Shown here piece after piece: positions 54,188 to 62,510 of a stretch of DNA of 64,000 nt. This DNA comes from Fibrobacter sp. UWB4 (GTDB lineage: Bacteria; Fibrobacterota; Fibrobacteria; Fibrobacterales; Fibrobacteraceae), in the NCBI RefSeq assembly GCF_002210345.1, contig NZ_MWQI01000002.1, positions 186,001 to 250,000 on the forward strand. Direction: 5' to 3'. Numbering within the stretch: position 1 is the first letter of the stretch; each line of letters starts with the position of its first letter. A model generated the notes under the pieces. That model made no database searches. It was not told the origin of the DNA and saw only the letters and a program-made list of their open reading frames with translations. The translations under genes were made by a program, and so were the position numbers.

Positions 54188-55384
54188 TTAATGCAAAAAA
54201 GAACGCATTTTCCAAATTAAAGACGGACAGGACCAAAGCACGGCCCAGAAGATTCTAAACAGTGTCTGCTTTTCGCGCGGAAGCTTCGAAAGGCTCTTTG
54301 CAGCCTTATCAAACTGTTCGTCCTTGATTTTTGCAAAGCCTGACTTGGCTCGCGAAATCTGCAAATGAGTCTTACCCAGAGCGGCCATCCAACGATCAAG
54401 GACAGACGCCTCAATACGGGCACGAGAGTCATCATCTACAGCATTCAGCCATTCATTGACCGCTTCAGCTGTAATCTTTCCGCTAAGGAGCGCTTCGACA
54501 ATGCCCGAACGGCTCATCGGATTCACGCAGCTCGCCGCATCGCCCGCCTTAAAGAGACCACACTTGGCAAGCGGCTTATCAGACTGCCCGCAAGCAATCA
54601 TACCGCCATAAATAGCCTTCACCTTGGCATCCGGGTAATGGGTAGCAATAAACTGCTTCAGTTTTTCACGTAAAGGCATATCGGGCTTTGCATTTTTCGC
54701 AAGTACAAAGCCAATATTCACTTCCTTGCCATCACGCGGGAAAATCCAGCCATAACCGCCCGGAAACTCACTCCCATAAAGCAAATCAATATGGTCGCGG
54801 TCGTGCTTGATGCCTTCGGCCACGGCAAAAATTCCAGGTTCCAAATCAGTATCGCCCGATTCAATCCCTTCAAGGCAAGGAATATCACGTGTCAGACGGC
54901 AACCAGGGCCACTTGCGTCAACAAATGCCTCTGACGAAAGCGAAACAAGTTCGCCCCCCACCTGGACATCTAAATTCCAGCCATTTTCAGTCTTTTCGAT
55001 TCTCTTGACGAGAGCATCAAAACGGCATTCCACGCCAGCCTCGACACAAGCATCGGCAATAGCGTGGTGGAACTTCGAGCGGTCGAGCAGCCGCCCGCAA
55101 TCCTTGCTATAAAATTCAGCCTTGTATCCCTTTGGCGACGTAAAATAGATGCCCGAAAGGCTTCCACGCACCCAGGACTCATCAATAGGCCATAAATCGT
55201 TCAAACGGTGGGTAGATACAGCTTCTGCACAAAAAATAGGCTCCTTCCAGGGTTCCTTTTTATCCAAAAGAAGGATTCGTCCGGCACCGCCCGTCAATTT
55301 TCCAAGCTGGAATGCCGCCATAAGACCGGCCGGACCTGCACCGCAGACCACCACTTTGTAAGAATTTGAACGAAAACAAGTCAT
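54188..55384 (-). CDS. Geranylgeranyl-reductase-family FAD oxidoreductase
   Basis: 398 aa. N-terminal dinucleotide fold KVVVCGAGPAGLMAAFQLG, ADP-ribose acidic stretch LLLDKKEPWKEPIFCAEAVS, VDASGPGCRLTRDIP, GGYGWIFPRDGKEVNIGFV (family motif) and GDAASCVNPMSRSGIVEALLSG. Members reduce prenyl chains in lipids or quinones. No prenyl-lipid genes adjoin it except ispE 21 kb away, so the substrate is unknown. A sufE link could reflect iron-sulfur or redox context. Confidence 0.88.
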   Translation of the reverse strand: MTCFRSNSYKVVVCGAGPAGLMAAFQLGKLTGGAGRILLLDKKEPWKEPIFCAEAVSTHRLNDLWPIDESWVRGSLSGIYFTSPKGYKAEFYSKDCGRLLDRSKFHHAIADACVEAGVECRFDALVKRIEKTENGWNLDVQVGGELVSLSSEAFVDASGPGCRLTRDIPCLEGIESGDTDLEPGIFAVAEGIKHDRDHIDLLYGSEFPGGYGWIFPRDGKEVNIGFVLAKNAKPDMPLREKLKQFIATHYPDAKVKAIYGGMIACGQSDKPLAKCGLFKAGDAASCVNPMSRSGIVEALLSGKITAEAVNEWLNAVDDDSRARIEASVLDRWMAALGKTHLQISRAKSGFAKIKDEQFDKAAKSLSKLPREKQTLFRIFWAVLWSCPSLIWKMRSFLH

Positions 55385-55506
55385 TTCAACGTAAAATTAG
55401 TATTTATTTGGTCACTTTTTATTTTTAGTTGTTAGTTTTGCAAATTTTTTAGTTATTTTAGGGCTATCCGTTATTTGATTTACTTTTTCATAAAGGGAAT
55501 TTGACT

Positions 55507-56826
55507 ATGAATATGAAGAACGTCTATAAATTTGGTCTTTGCCTCCTTAGTGCCCTTGCGCTCAACGTATCTGCGCAAGATTTTAGAGGTAAGGACCTGA
55601 ACACCTCCTTCCGCGACAAGCGTATCGACAACTACCAGTTCCAGAAGGCAAGGGCCATCAAGGGCGTTACGGACTTCCAGCGCTCTGCCGGCGACTCTCC
55701 GAACTTCGAAGAAGCAAACCTCGCCGAAGTTTCTTTCCGCAATGCTGTGATTAGCGGAGCCAACTTCGAAAAGGCAAACCTCAAGGGTGCAACAATTAGC
55801 GGCGCAGACATCCGCTCTGCATCCTTCGAAGGCGCAAATCTCGAAAACGCAAACCTCTATCGTGCAACGCTTCTCGATAGCAAATTCCCAAAGGCAAACC
55901 TCAAGAACGCCCGTCTCGATGCTATGAAGGTCTCTGACGAATGCGATTTCAGCAAGGCAGACCTCACCCAGGCTTCCGTGATGGACATGGACCTCACCCG
56001 TGCTGACTTCAGCAAGGCAAACCTTACCAACACGAACTTCTCCCGTTCCTTGATGGCTAACAGCGACCTCCGCAAGACCACCATGGACAAGACAGACTTT
56101 ACAGCATGTAACCTCATCGCTGCAAACTTCTCTGGCGTGAAGCTCAATAACGTGAATTTCGCCAAGGCCGGTCTTTCCCAGGCTGATTTCGACGGTGCAG
56201 ACTTCATCAACGTCAACCTTCAGGAAGCAGACCTTTCCTTGACCTACTTCAATGACGTGGATCTCTCCAGAACGCAGCTCCAGAAGGCCAAGTTCGCTCA
56301 GTCCAAGCTCAAGAACATGAAGTTCAACAACCAGGACTTGAACGGTGTCGTTTTCGACAAGGGCGAAGTTTCCAAGAGCTCTTTCGACAAGACCAAGCTC
56401 AACAAGTCTTCCTTCTTCGATGCTAGCGTCAGCAAGAACGTGTTCAACTACGCTGAACTCATGAAGGCTGTCTTCGACGGTGCCTACGTTTTCAAGGACA
56501 TCTTCGATAACGCAGACCTCACCAAGGCAAACTTTGCAAACTCCACCATCGAACGCTCTGCATTCAACAATGCCCAGCTCTCCGGTGCAAACTTCTCCGG
56601 TGCTAAGCTCATCAAGGTCACATTCATCAACGCCAAGATGGAAGGCGTCAAGATCGACGCAGATACCAAGATGGAAGACGTGGACTTCTCCGGTGCAGAC
56701 TTGACCGGTGCAAAGATCGAAAAGTTCACTGCCAAGCGTGTTCTTTATAACGAAAGAACCAAGTTCCCCAGCGGTTTTGATCCGCGCGCCTTCGGTTTCT
56801 CTAAGCCGGGCGAAAAGCGCAAATAA
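55507..56826 (+). CDS. Secreted pentapeptide-repeat protein
   Basis: 439 aa from ATG 55507 (GGGAA upstream; a second ATG two codons on is possible). Signal peptide to VSAQDF. From residue ~70 to 430 nearly all of it consists of A(N/D)LxxA-type repeats (ANFEKANLKGATISGADIRSASFEGANLENANL), predicting a long right-handed quadrilateral beta-helix of about 70 pentads. Most pentapeptide proteins are cytoplasmic; an exported one may be a structural or adhesive surface element. Codon use is biased like a highly expressed gene. Confidence 0.9.
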   Translation: MNMKNVYKFGLCLLSALALNVSAQDFRGKDLNTSFRDKRIDNYQFQKARAIKGVTDFQRSAGDSPNFEEANLAEVSFRNAVISGANFEKANLKGATISGADIRSASFEGANLENANLYRATLLDSKFPKANLKNARLDAMKVSDECDFSKADLTQASVMDMDLTRADFSKANLTNTNFSRSLMANSDLRKTTMDKTDFTACNLIAANFSGVKLNNVNFAKAGLSQADFDGADFINVNLQEADLSLTYFNDVDLSRTQLQKAKFAQSKLKNMKFNNQDLNGVVFDKGEVSKSSFDKTKLNKSSFFDASVSKNVFNYAELMKAVFDGAYVFKDIFDNADLTKANFANSTIERSAFNNAQLSGANFSGAKLIKVTFINAKMEGVKIDADTKMEDVDFSGADLTGAKIEKFTAKRVLYNERTKFPSGFDPRAFGFSKPGEKRK

Positions 56827-56849
56827 GCCTTTTTGAATAACGGAAACGA

Positions 56850-56880
56850 GGGACGCTCACAAGAGCGCCCCTTTTCTTTT
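56850..56880 (+). terminator. Terminator between pentapeptide gene and radA
   Basis: GGGACGCTC-ACAA-GAGCGCCCC with one mismatch, then TTTTCTTTT. Confidence 0.75.
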
Positions 56881-58270
56881 ATTTCTTATCCATGAGCCAG
56901 CTTATCGCTTCGGAAAGCGTATGCACGTGCACAATTTTCATCCGCCCAACATTCTCTGAAAGTTTACAGCTCGCCGGCACAACCGCTTCAGTCATTCCCA
57001 AGCGACTCGCTTCCTTGAGCCTCTGTTCCAGAAGGCTTACGCCACGCACCTCGCCCGACAGTCCAAGCTCGCCAATCGCAATAGTCTGTCGAGAAAGCGG
57101 GATTCCCAAGTGATTGCTCGCCACAGCAAGGGCAAGAGCCAAATCTGAAGAGGCGTCATTCACCTTCATGCCTCCGGCGATACTCGCAAATACGTCCGAA
57201 GCACCAATCGTCACGCCACCGAACTTTTCCAAAAGCGCAAGGATAATCGTCAGGCGCTTCGGGTCAATACCCGCCGCCACACGCTGCGGCACCGCAAAAT
57301 TCGTCTGGTTCACAAGAGCCTGCGTTTCGAACAGGAGCGCCCGCGAACCCTCCATCGTGCAACACACAGCACTCCCAGGTGTCGGCGGGACGCCTTCCTG
57401 CAAAAAGACCTTGCTCGGATTAAGCACCGGGTTCAGCCCGTGACTCGTCATCTCGAAAACGCCGATTTCATCGGTCGCTCCAAAGCGGTTCTTTATCGTG
57501 CGCAATAGCCTGTACTGGTGATTTCGGTCGCCCTCAAAATAAACAACCGTATCGACCATATGCTCCAGGATTCTCGGCCCTGCAATCTGACCATCCTTCG
57601 TCACATGCCCAATCAAGATCGTAATGCAACCGGAATTTTTCGCAAAAACCATCAAGTCTAGCGTACATTCACGCAACTGCGTCGCACACCCGGGAGTCCC
57701 AGCAAGATCGCTCTTGTAGACAGTCTGGATGGAGTCAATCACAAGCACCTGAGGCTTGACCTCTTTTGCCTGTTCCAGAATCTTTTCGAGGTTCGTTTCG
57801 CAAAGAAGCAACATATCGCTCCCTGAAACATTCAACCTTTCGCTGCGGAGCTTAACCTGACATGCGCTCTCTTCACCACTCACATACAAAGCCTTGACTC
57901 CAGCAGCGTTCATCGTCGCAAGCGTCGTGAGCACGAGCGTCGATTTGCCAATTCCAGGATCGCCCCCTATCAGCACTAAACTTCCTGGAGCAAAGCCACC
58001 ACCAAGCACACGGTCAAATTCCGTATTCGCAGTACTCAGGCGACGCGTATTCTCCGTTGCAACATCCCTCAGCGGAACAACCTTATGGACTGGACCGCCA
58101 AGCCCTCGCCCAGTACGTCCCGCCCCCTCCGTAATCCGTTCAACGACATGTTCCTTCAGCGAACTCCACGCCCCACAGAATGGACACTTACCCGCCCACT
58201 TAGGAGTCGTATTGCCACATTCTGTACAGAGATACTCGATTTCTTTCTTAGACTTGTTTACTGCCACCAT
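56879..58270 (-). CDS. radA: DNA repair protein RadA
   Basis: 463 aa from ATG 58270. C4 zinc finger (Cys 15, 18, 29, 32: CTECGNTTPKWAGKCPFC), Walker A GGDPGIGKST near residue 91, the RadA hallmark KNRFGATDE and a Lon-like C-terminal domain (GASDVFASIAGGMKVNDASSDLALALAVASN). It drives branch migration of recombination intermediates. The start was chosen over the GTG two codons upstream because ATG lies at the predicted transcription start. A 23-bp palindrome lies 22 nt upstream. Confidence 0.96.
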   Translation of the reverse strand: MVAVNKSKKEIEYLCTECGNTTPKWAGKCPFCGAWSSLKEHVVERITEGAGRTGRGLGGPVHKVVPLRDVATENTRRLSTANTEFDRVLGGGFAPGSLVLIGGDPGIGKSTLVLTTLATMNAAGVKALYVSGEESACQVKLRSERLNVSGSDMLLLCETNLEKILEQAKEVKPQVLVIDSIQTVYKSDLAGTPGCATQLRECTLDLMVFAKNSGCITILIGHVTKDGQIAGPRILEHMVDTVVYFEGDRNHQYRLLRTIKNRFGATDEIGVFEMTSHGLNPVLNPSKVFLQEGVPPTPGSAVCCTMEGSRALLFETQALVNQTNFAVPQRVAAGIDPKRLTIILALLEKFGGVTIGASDVFASIAGGMKVNDASSDLALALAVASNHLGIPLSRQTIAIGELGLSGEVRGVSLLEQRLKEASRLGMTEAVVPASCKLSENVGRMKIVHVHTLSEAISWLMDKK

Positions 58271-58277
58271 GAGCACT

Positions 58278-58283
58278 AATATA
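58278..58283 (-). promoter_or_regulatory. -10 element of radA
   Basis: TATATT (58283-58278), 7 nt before ATG 58270; near-leaderless. A TTGACA lies in the palindrome but only 12 bp upstream, so its role as -35 is doubtful. Confidence 0.4.
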
Positions 58284-58291
58284 ATAAAAAC

Positions 58292-58314
58292 AGAATGTCA
58301 AAAGGTGACATTCT
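58292..58314. promoter_or_regulatory. 23-bp perfect palindrome upstream of radA
   Basis: AGAATGTCA (58292-58300), 5-nt centre AAAGG, TGACATTCT (58306-58314). Operator-like placement just upstream of the -10 box. It lies between radA (minus) and the convergent-free left side, and contains no T-run. Confidence 0.6.
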
Positions 58315-58361
58315 GCAAAATAGTGTTCAAAAAAGCAGTTTTTGTATTTTTTTGCAGCTTA

Positions 58362-60791
58362 TTACTTGATGGAGAACTTCTTGAACCGACCCGCAGTATA
58401 AAGCAAATAGGAACCAGAAGAATTTAAAGTTACATCAATTGAGCCTGCAACTGCATAGCCGCTATGAACAAGGCTTCCCTGCATATTGAAAATCGCATAT
58501 TTTTCGCCATGAGGAACACCAGAAACATGCAAAGCCTTCCCCGAAACATCTATATGGATACTCCGATACACAATGGAGGGAATGTCTTGCTTTTGCATTG
58601 AACTTGAAGATTTCTCCGCACTGAATGACGACTTACCGACACTTGAAGAAGACTTCACAGAGCTGGATGAAGGTTTCGTTGAGCTAGACGACAATTTTTC
58701 AGAACTTGATGAAGTGCCAATGACACTAGCACTGGATTGATTTTGTGAACTGGACGAAATTATACCGCTGCTAGACAGCAACATTTCAGAGGAACTAGAT
58801 TCTTCAAAAGAACTGGAACTGATCAAAATCTCGATTGAACTTGAAGAGACTTCAAATTCAGAAGAGCTTGAAAGCAACAGACTTTCTGACGAGCTGGACA
58901 TTTCTTCTTCTGACGAGTTTGAAAGAACAGGTTCTTCCGAGGAGCTTGATTCTTCAGAAAAACAGGAACTGATCAATTCCTCGATTGAACTTGAAGAGAC
59001 TTCAATTTCAGAAGAGCTTGAAAGCAACAGATTTTCTGACGAGCTGGACATTTCTTCTTCTGACGAACTTGAAAGAACAAGTTCTTCCGAGGAACTAGAT
59101 TCCTGTTGTTCAGATGAACTAGATTCTTCAAAGGAACTGGATGAAACTTCTATTTCTAAAGAATCATAGACGGCGTAATATTTTGCATCAGCTTTCGCAG
59201 GCACAACAGCCTTATCCCACCCCTTGAACGAGTAAGAATACTTTTCTGTAGATTCTCGCAGCGGAGTCCCTTCATACACGTACGTCTTGCCATACTGAAC
59301 ACTCTGCGATTCGATCAACGTAGAATCCCAATTAAAGAACGAAATTTCATAAAAGACATTGCTCATATCCTTGAACTTTGCCGAGACAGTCTCGTTCTGC
59401 GTAAACACGCTAGAAGCACTTACTTGTGTACCACCACTCGTAAACCAGCCCTCAAATACATAATTTTCTGCAGCCGAAGGCGTTGCCGGGAACGCGACTT
59501 GCCCCTTGGCATTGGAATATTGAGTAGACAAAGTCGTGCTGCCATTCTTAAAAACAATTTTATTCGTCTTCTTATCGCTGAGCATTGCCACATAAGCATA
59601 GCCTCCATTGATAGTCCAGACTCCATTACTAGAAGTTTTGGTGCCGCAAAGCATATTCATGTCGTAAGCAAATGAACCCACTTTCATTTGTGCTGTCGTT
59701 CTTCCCTCAACCTTTTTTCCAATCGATCCGTTATTCTTGCCAACGGCACTTTTGTTTGCCAATACTGTTTTATCATAAATGACGCAATCCCCAACCGTTC
59801 CTGAATTTACGGCTACAGCACCACCTACATAATAATCGCCACTAACACTCCCTTTTACTTTACTTGTGCTTAAGGCATCCCAAAGTTTTGCACCGTTATT
59901 ACTCATACCAACAAGACCACCGGCATAAGCATACCCGTAATCTGTAGTAGACCCCGTAGATCTCGCCGACGCTTGCCCGACAACTTCGCCGTGGTTGCTC
60001 ACGTGCTTGATTTCACCATCGTTCGTTCCACTTATTCCCCCGGCGTACGATGCGGCCATCCCATCATTAGCGGTCATTTGTGCCCCAACCCAAGCGTAGT
60101 TGGCACTGTTCCAAATGAGCTTTTCATTGACTGCTGCAATGCCTCCTGCATATCCGTAAAGCATCGACAAGTTATTCGAGGTTACGCTTGCCTTCGCGCT
60201 AATAGAGGCTTTATTGAAACAGTAACGAATTTCGCCCTTGTTTTCACCAGTAATACCACCAGCATAAAGATACGCCGTTCCAGAACTTACCGTACTTGTC
60301 ACCTTGACACTGTTGTTACCGACATTGTAAATTGTTCCGTAATTATGAGCCGCCACAGCCCCCGCATATTCTGAACTTGTAACAGAGCCCACATTTAGGC
60401 GCAAATTTTTCACTGAGCCACTGCTACCGATATATCCAAACAAACCGACATTCGAACCACTCGCCTTAAGACCGTAGACGACCTTTCCGTTACCCTCGAA
60501 AATGCCATTGAACGGTTTGCTGCTTGAACCAATCGGAGTCCAGTTGGTACCACAGGTTTTCGTTTCATCGGCTCCCATGACAATATTCGCCGAAAGCACC
60601 GCATTTATCGTATTTTTTCCGCCATTCACCGTTGCGGCAAACCAAGCCAAATGATTCGGAGTGGAAATCGAGTAGTAGCTCTTGCCATTGATTGTAGTCG
60701 TTCCAGGCTGAATCTTGCCACCAGTCCATGCTGCGAATGCTTGATTAAAAAGCGAGAAAATGAGTAAAAAAACAAGGGACTTGATTTTCAT
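58362..60791 (-). CDS. Secreted GLUG-repeat surface protein with duplicated Ser-rich linker (paralogue 2)
   Basis: 809 aa from ATG 60791 (signal peptide to NQAFA). It opens WTGGKIQPGTTTINGKSYYSISTPNHLAWFA like paralogue 1, followed by GLUG repeats (GLFGYIGSSGSVKNLRL, AGGITGENKGEIRYC, AGGISGTNDGEIKHVSN, AGGLVGMSNNGA). An InlB/Listeria-Bacteroides repeat (~385-460: YVFEGWFTSGGTQVS, VSAKFKDMS) precedes a 190-residue Ser/Glu linker containing a 50-aa tandem duplication. A C-terminal sorting-type domain (ALHVSGVPHGEKYAIFNMQGS...GSYLLYTAG) ends it. Probably an outer-surface adhesin. Confidence 0.86.
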   Translation of the reverse strand: MKIKSLVFLLIFSLFNQAFAAWTGGKIQPGTTTINGKSYYSISTPNHLAWFAATVNGGKNTINAVLSANIVMGADETKTCGTNWTPIGSSSKPFNGIFEGNGKVVYGLKASGSNVGLFGYIGSSGSVKNLRLNVGSVTSSEYAGAVAAHNYGTIYNVGNNSVKVTSTVSSGTAYLYAGGITGENKGEIRYCFNKASISAKASVTSNNLSMLYGYAGGIAAVNEKLIWNSANYAWVGAQMTANDGMAASYAGGISGTNDGEIKHVSNHGEVVGQASARSTGSTTDYGYAYAGGLVGMSNNGAKLWDALSTSKVKGSVSGDYYVGGAVAVNSGTVGDCVIYDKTVLANKSAVGKNNGSIGKKVEGRTTAQMKVGSFAYDMNMLCGTKTSSNGVWTINGGYAYVAMLSDKKTNKIVFKNGSTTLSTQYSNAKGQVAFPATPSAAENYVFEGWFTSGGTQVSASSVFTQNETVSAKFKDMSNVFYEISFFNWDSTLIESQSVQYGKTYVYEGTPLRESTEKYSYSFKGWDKAVVPAKADAKYYAVYDSLEIEVSSSSFEESSSSEQQESSSSEELVLSSSSEEEMSSSSENLLLSSSSEIEVSSSSIEELISSCFSEESSSSEEPVLSNSSEEEMSSSSESLLLSSSSEFEVSSSSIEILISSSSFEESSSSEMLLSSSGIISSSSQNQSSASVIGTSSSSEKLSSSSTKPSSSSVKSSSSVGKSSFSAEKSSSSMQKQDIPSIVYRSIHIDVSGKALHVSGVPHGEKYAIFNMQGSLVHSGYAVAGSIDVTLNSSGSYLLYTAGRFKKFSIK
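58790..59089. repeat. 150-bp tandem duplication in the linker of paralogue 2
   Basis: TCGATTGAACTTGAAGAGAC begins at both 58831 and 58981, and the surrounding ~150 bp match with few changes, giving two 50-aa units (IEVSSSSIEELISS / FEVSSSSIEILISS type). Boundaries are approximate. Confidence 0.8.
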
Positions 60792-60798
60792 GCGCGCA

Positions 60799-60827
60799 AA
60801 TGTAAATATTTCGTAAGCAAAATTCAA
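60799..60827 (-). promoter_or_regulatory. Near-leaderless promoter of GLUG paralogue 2
   Basis: TTGAAT (60827-60822), exactly 17 bp, TACATT (60804-60799), 7 nt, ATG 60791. No Shine-Dalgarno sequence. Confidence 0.6.
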
Positions 60828-60950
60828 GATTCTTTTTATTATGAAATATCACATTCCAATCCGCCACACATGCCTTATTCATGGCGTTCCCTCCCCATAA
60901 ACTCCAAAATTATATATCTTAAAGGAAATAACAGCATTGAGGTGTATTAA

Positions 60951-62486
60951 ATGAAACTCAACCTATCATTGAGGATCACTTCTGAAAATGACAAGAACAT
61001 TTTCAGGACCTTTGTCGTCGAAAAGAAATTGATGTGGGATACCAGCATTTCAGTGGATTCTCCAGCTGAAGATTCTTTTGAAGTTTTACTTACCGACAAT
61101 GCAAATGAAGCCATCAATGCTGTACAGGACAAGCGCCCCCAAAGCGAAGTCATTTATATCGGCGACATGTCCGAGGTGCAAAACATCTACACCTCACTTC
61201 TTGACGTCTGGCCAAGGGCCGAATCAAGTTCCATTCGCAGGATACGCATAGAAAAATTACTCCAGAATTTGCAGACCCGCTTTGACGCCTACCATTACCA
61301 GAATCTACTCACGACAGCAATCGACAGCGTCCCAGACCTCGTGTGGTTCAAAGATAAGATCGGCGCCCACATGATGGTGAATAAAGAATTCTGCAACACA
61401 GTCCATAAGACAAAAGAAGATATTCGCGGTCGAGGGCACTATTATATTTGGAACATCTCCGAAGAGGAATACAAGAAGGGCGAATACGTCTGCATGGAAT
61501 CTGAAGAAGAGACGATGTCTTCTGGCCATACCTGCATTTTCGACGAACCGCTCAAGACAAGCGAAGGCATGAAGCAGCTCAAGACCTACAAGACCCCGCT
61601 TTACGACATGTTCGGCAATATCGAAGGTACAGTCGGGATCGCGAAAGACGTCACCGACTTTGGCAACATGGGGCTTGAGCTTTCAATTCTCGTAGAGAAC
61701 CTCCCTTTCCCGCTTATTCTTTGCGATACAAACAGGAAAGTTCTCAAGATGAACGATTCCTTTAAAAAGCTTATCGAATCGATCGACGGGACCTTCAAAA
61801 GCTTCCAATACCAAGAATGGCTACAGCACAACATGACTCCCATTGGGGAAGAAGATGTTGATTTGGAAGGCAAGTCTAGAAAGAGAGAATATGAAATAAA
61901 TCTCGCCGGACAAACGCGCTATTTTAAAGTCATCGAACAGGAAATCATTGACTACTTCAAGAATACATCTGGCTACTTCGTGATTTTCAATGACGTGACA
62001 ATGGTACGCGAATATGAAAAGATGATTCTGAACGAAGCGAACACCGACGCCCTAACAGAGCTTTACAACAGGCGTTATTTCGAGGACTTCATCCACAACA
62101 ACGCCAAAAAATCCATGACGCTCATTTACATGGACCTCGACCGCTTCAAGGAAATCAACGATAATTTCGGGCACAAGCGCGGCGACCAGATTTTGAAGGG
62201 TTCGGCAAAGTTCATCCAGGAAACATTCCCCGACGGAATTGTCGCACGCCTGGGCGGCGATGAATTTACAGTCATCTTAGAAAAAGAAATCACCGAAGAA
62301 GAAATCAAAATACGATGCGAAGAGCTGAACAAAAAGATTTGCACACTCATTCGAGCAAGCGATTTACGCATATCCATCAGCTACGGCATTTCTTCAACAG
62401 ACGGCAGTCGCAACACGGATGAGCTTTTGCGCGAAGCGGATAAACGCATGTACAAAAACAAGCGGGCAAAGCAGGGATATAAATAA
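60951..62486 (+). CDS. Diguanylate cyclase with PAS sensor domains
   Basis: 511 aa. Residues 1-100 form an uncharacterised receiver-like region (VIYIGDMSEVQNIY). Two PAS domains follow (LLTTAIDSVPDLVWFKDKIGAHMMVNKEF, ~120-240; LSILVENLPFPLILCDTNRKVLKMND, ~245-360). The GGDEF domain (~365-511) has DALTELYNRRYF, YMDLDRFKEINDNFGH and the active site RLGGDEF with GGDEF at 435-439; no RxxD inhibitory site is visible just before it. It should make c-di-GMP, possibly in response to small ligands. AAAGGAA lies upstream. Confidence 0.93.
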   Translation: MKLNLSLRITSENDKNIFRTFVVEKKLMWDTSISVDSPAEDSFEVLLTDNANEAINAVQDKRPQSEVIYIGDMSEVQNIYTSLLDVWPRAESSSIRRIRIEKLLQNLQTRFDAYHYQNLLTTAIDSVPDLVWFKDKIGAHMMVNKEFCNTVHKTKEDIRGRGHYYIWNISEEEYKKGEYVCMESEEETMSSGHTCIFDEPLKTSEGMKQLKTYKTPLYDMFGNIEGTVGIAKDVTDFGNMGLELSILVENLPFPLILCDTNRKVLKMNDSFKKLIESIDGTFKSFQYQEWLQHNMTPIGEEDVDLEGKSRKREYEINLAGQTRYFKVIEQEIIDYFKNTSGYFVIFNDVTMVREYEKMILNEANTDALTELYNRRYFEDFIHNNAKKSMTLIYMDLDRFKEINDNFGHKRGDQILKGSAKFIQETFPDGIVARLGGDEFTVILEKEITEEEIKIRCEELNKKICTLIRASDLRISISYGISSTDGSRNTDELLREADKRMYKNKRAKQGYK

Positions 62487-62509
62487 AAGGGGCATCGCCC
62501 CTTTTATTT
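62481..62509. terminator. Bidirectional terminator
   Basis: AAATAAAAGGGGC-ATC-GCCCCTTTTATTT, perfect 13-bp arms; it serves both convergent genes and includes the stop of the GGDEF gene. Confidence 0.85.
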
Positions 62510-62510
62510 A

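Noticed and set aside
58292-58314. LexA box for radA
   Set aside because: The palindrome lacks the TGC...GCA form expected in this phylum as well as CTG-N10-CAG and GAAC-N4-GTTC.
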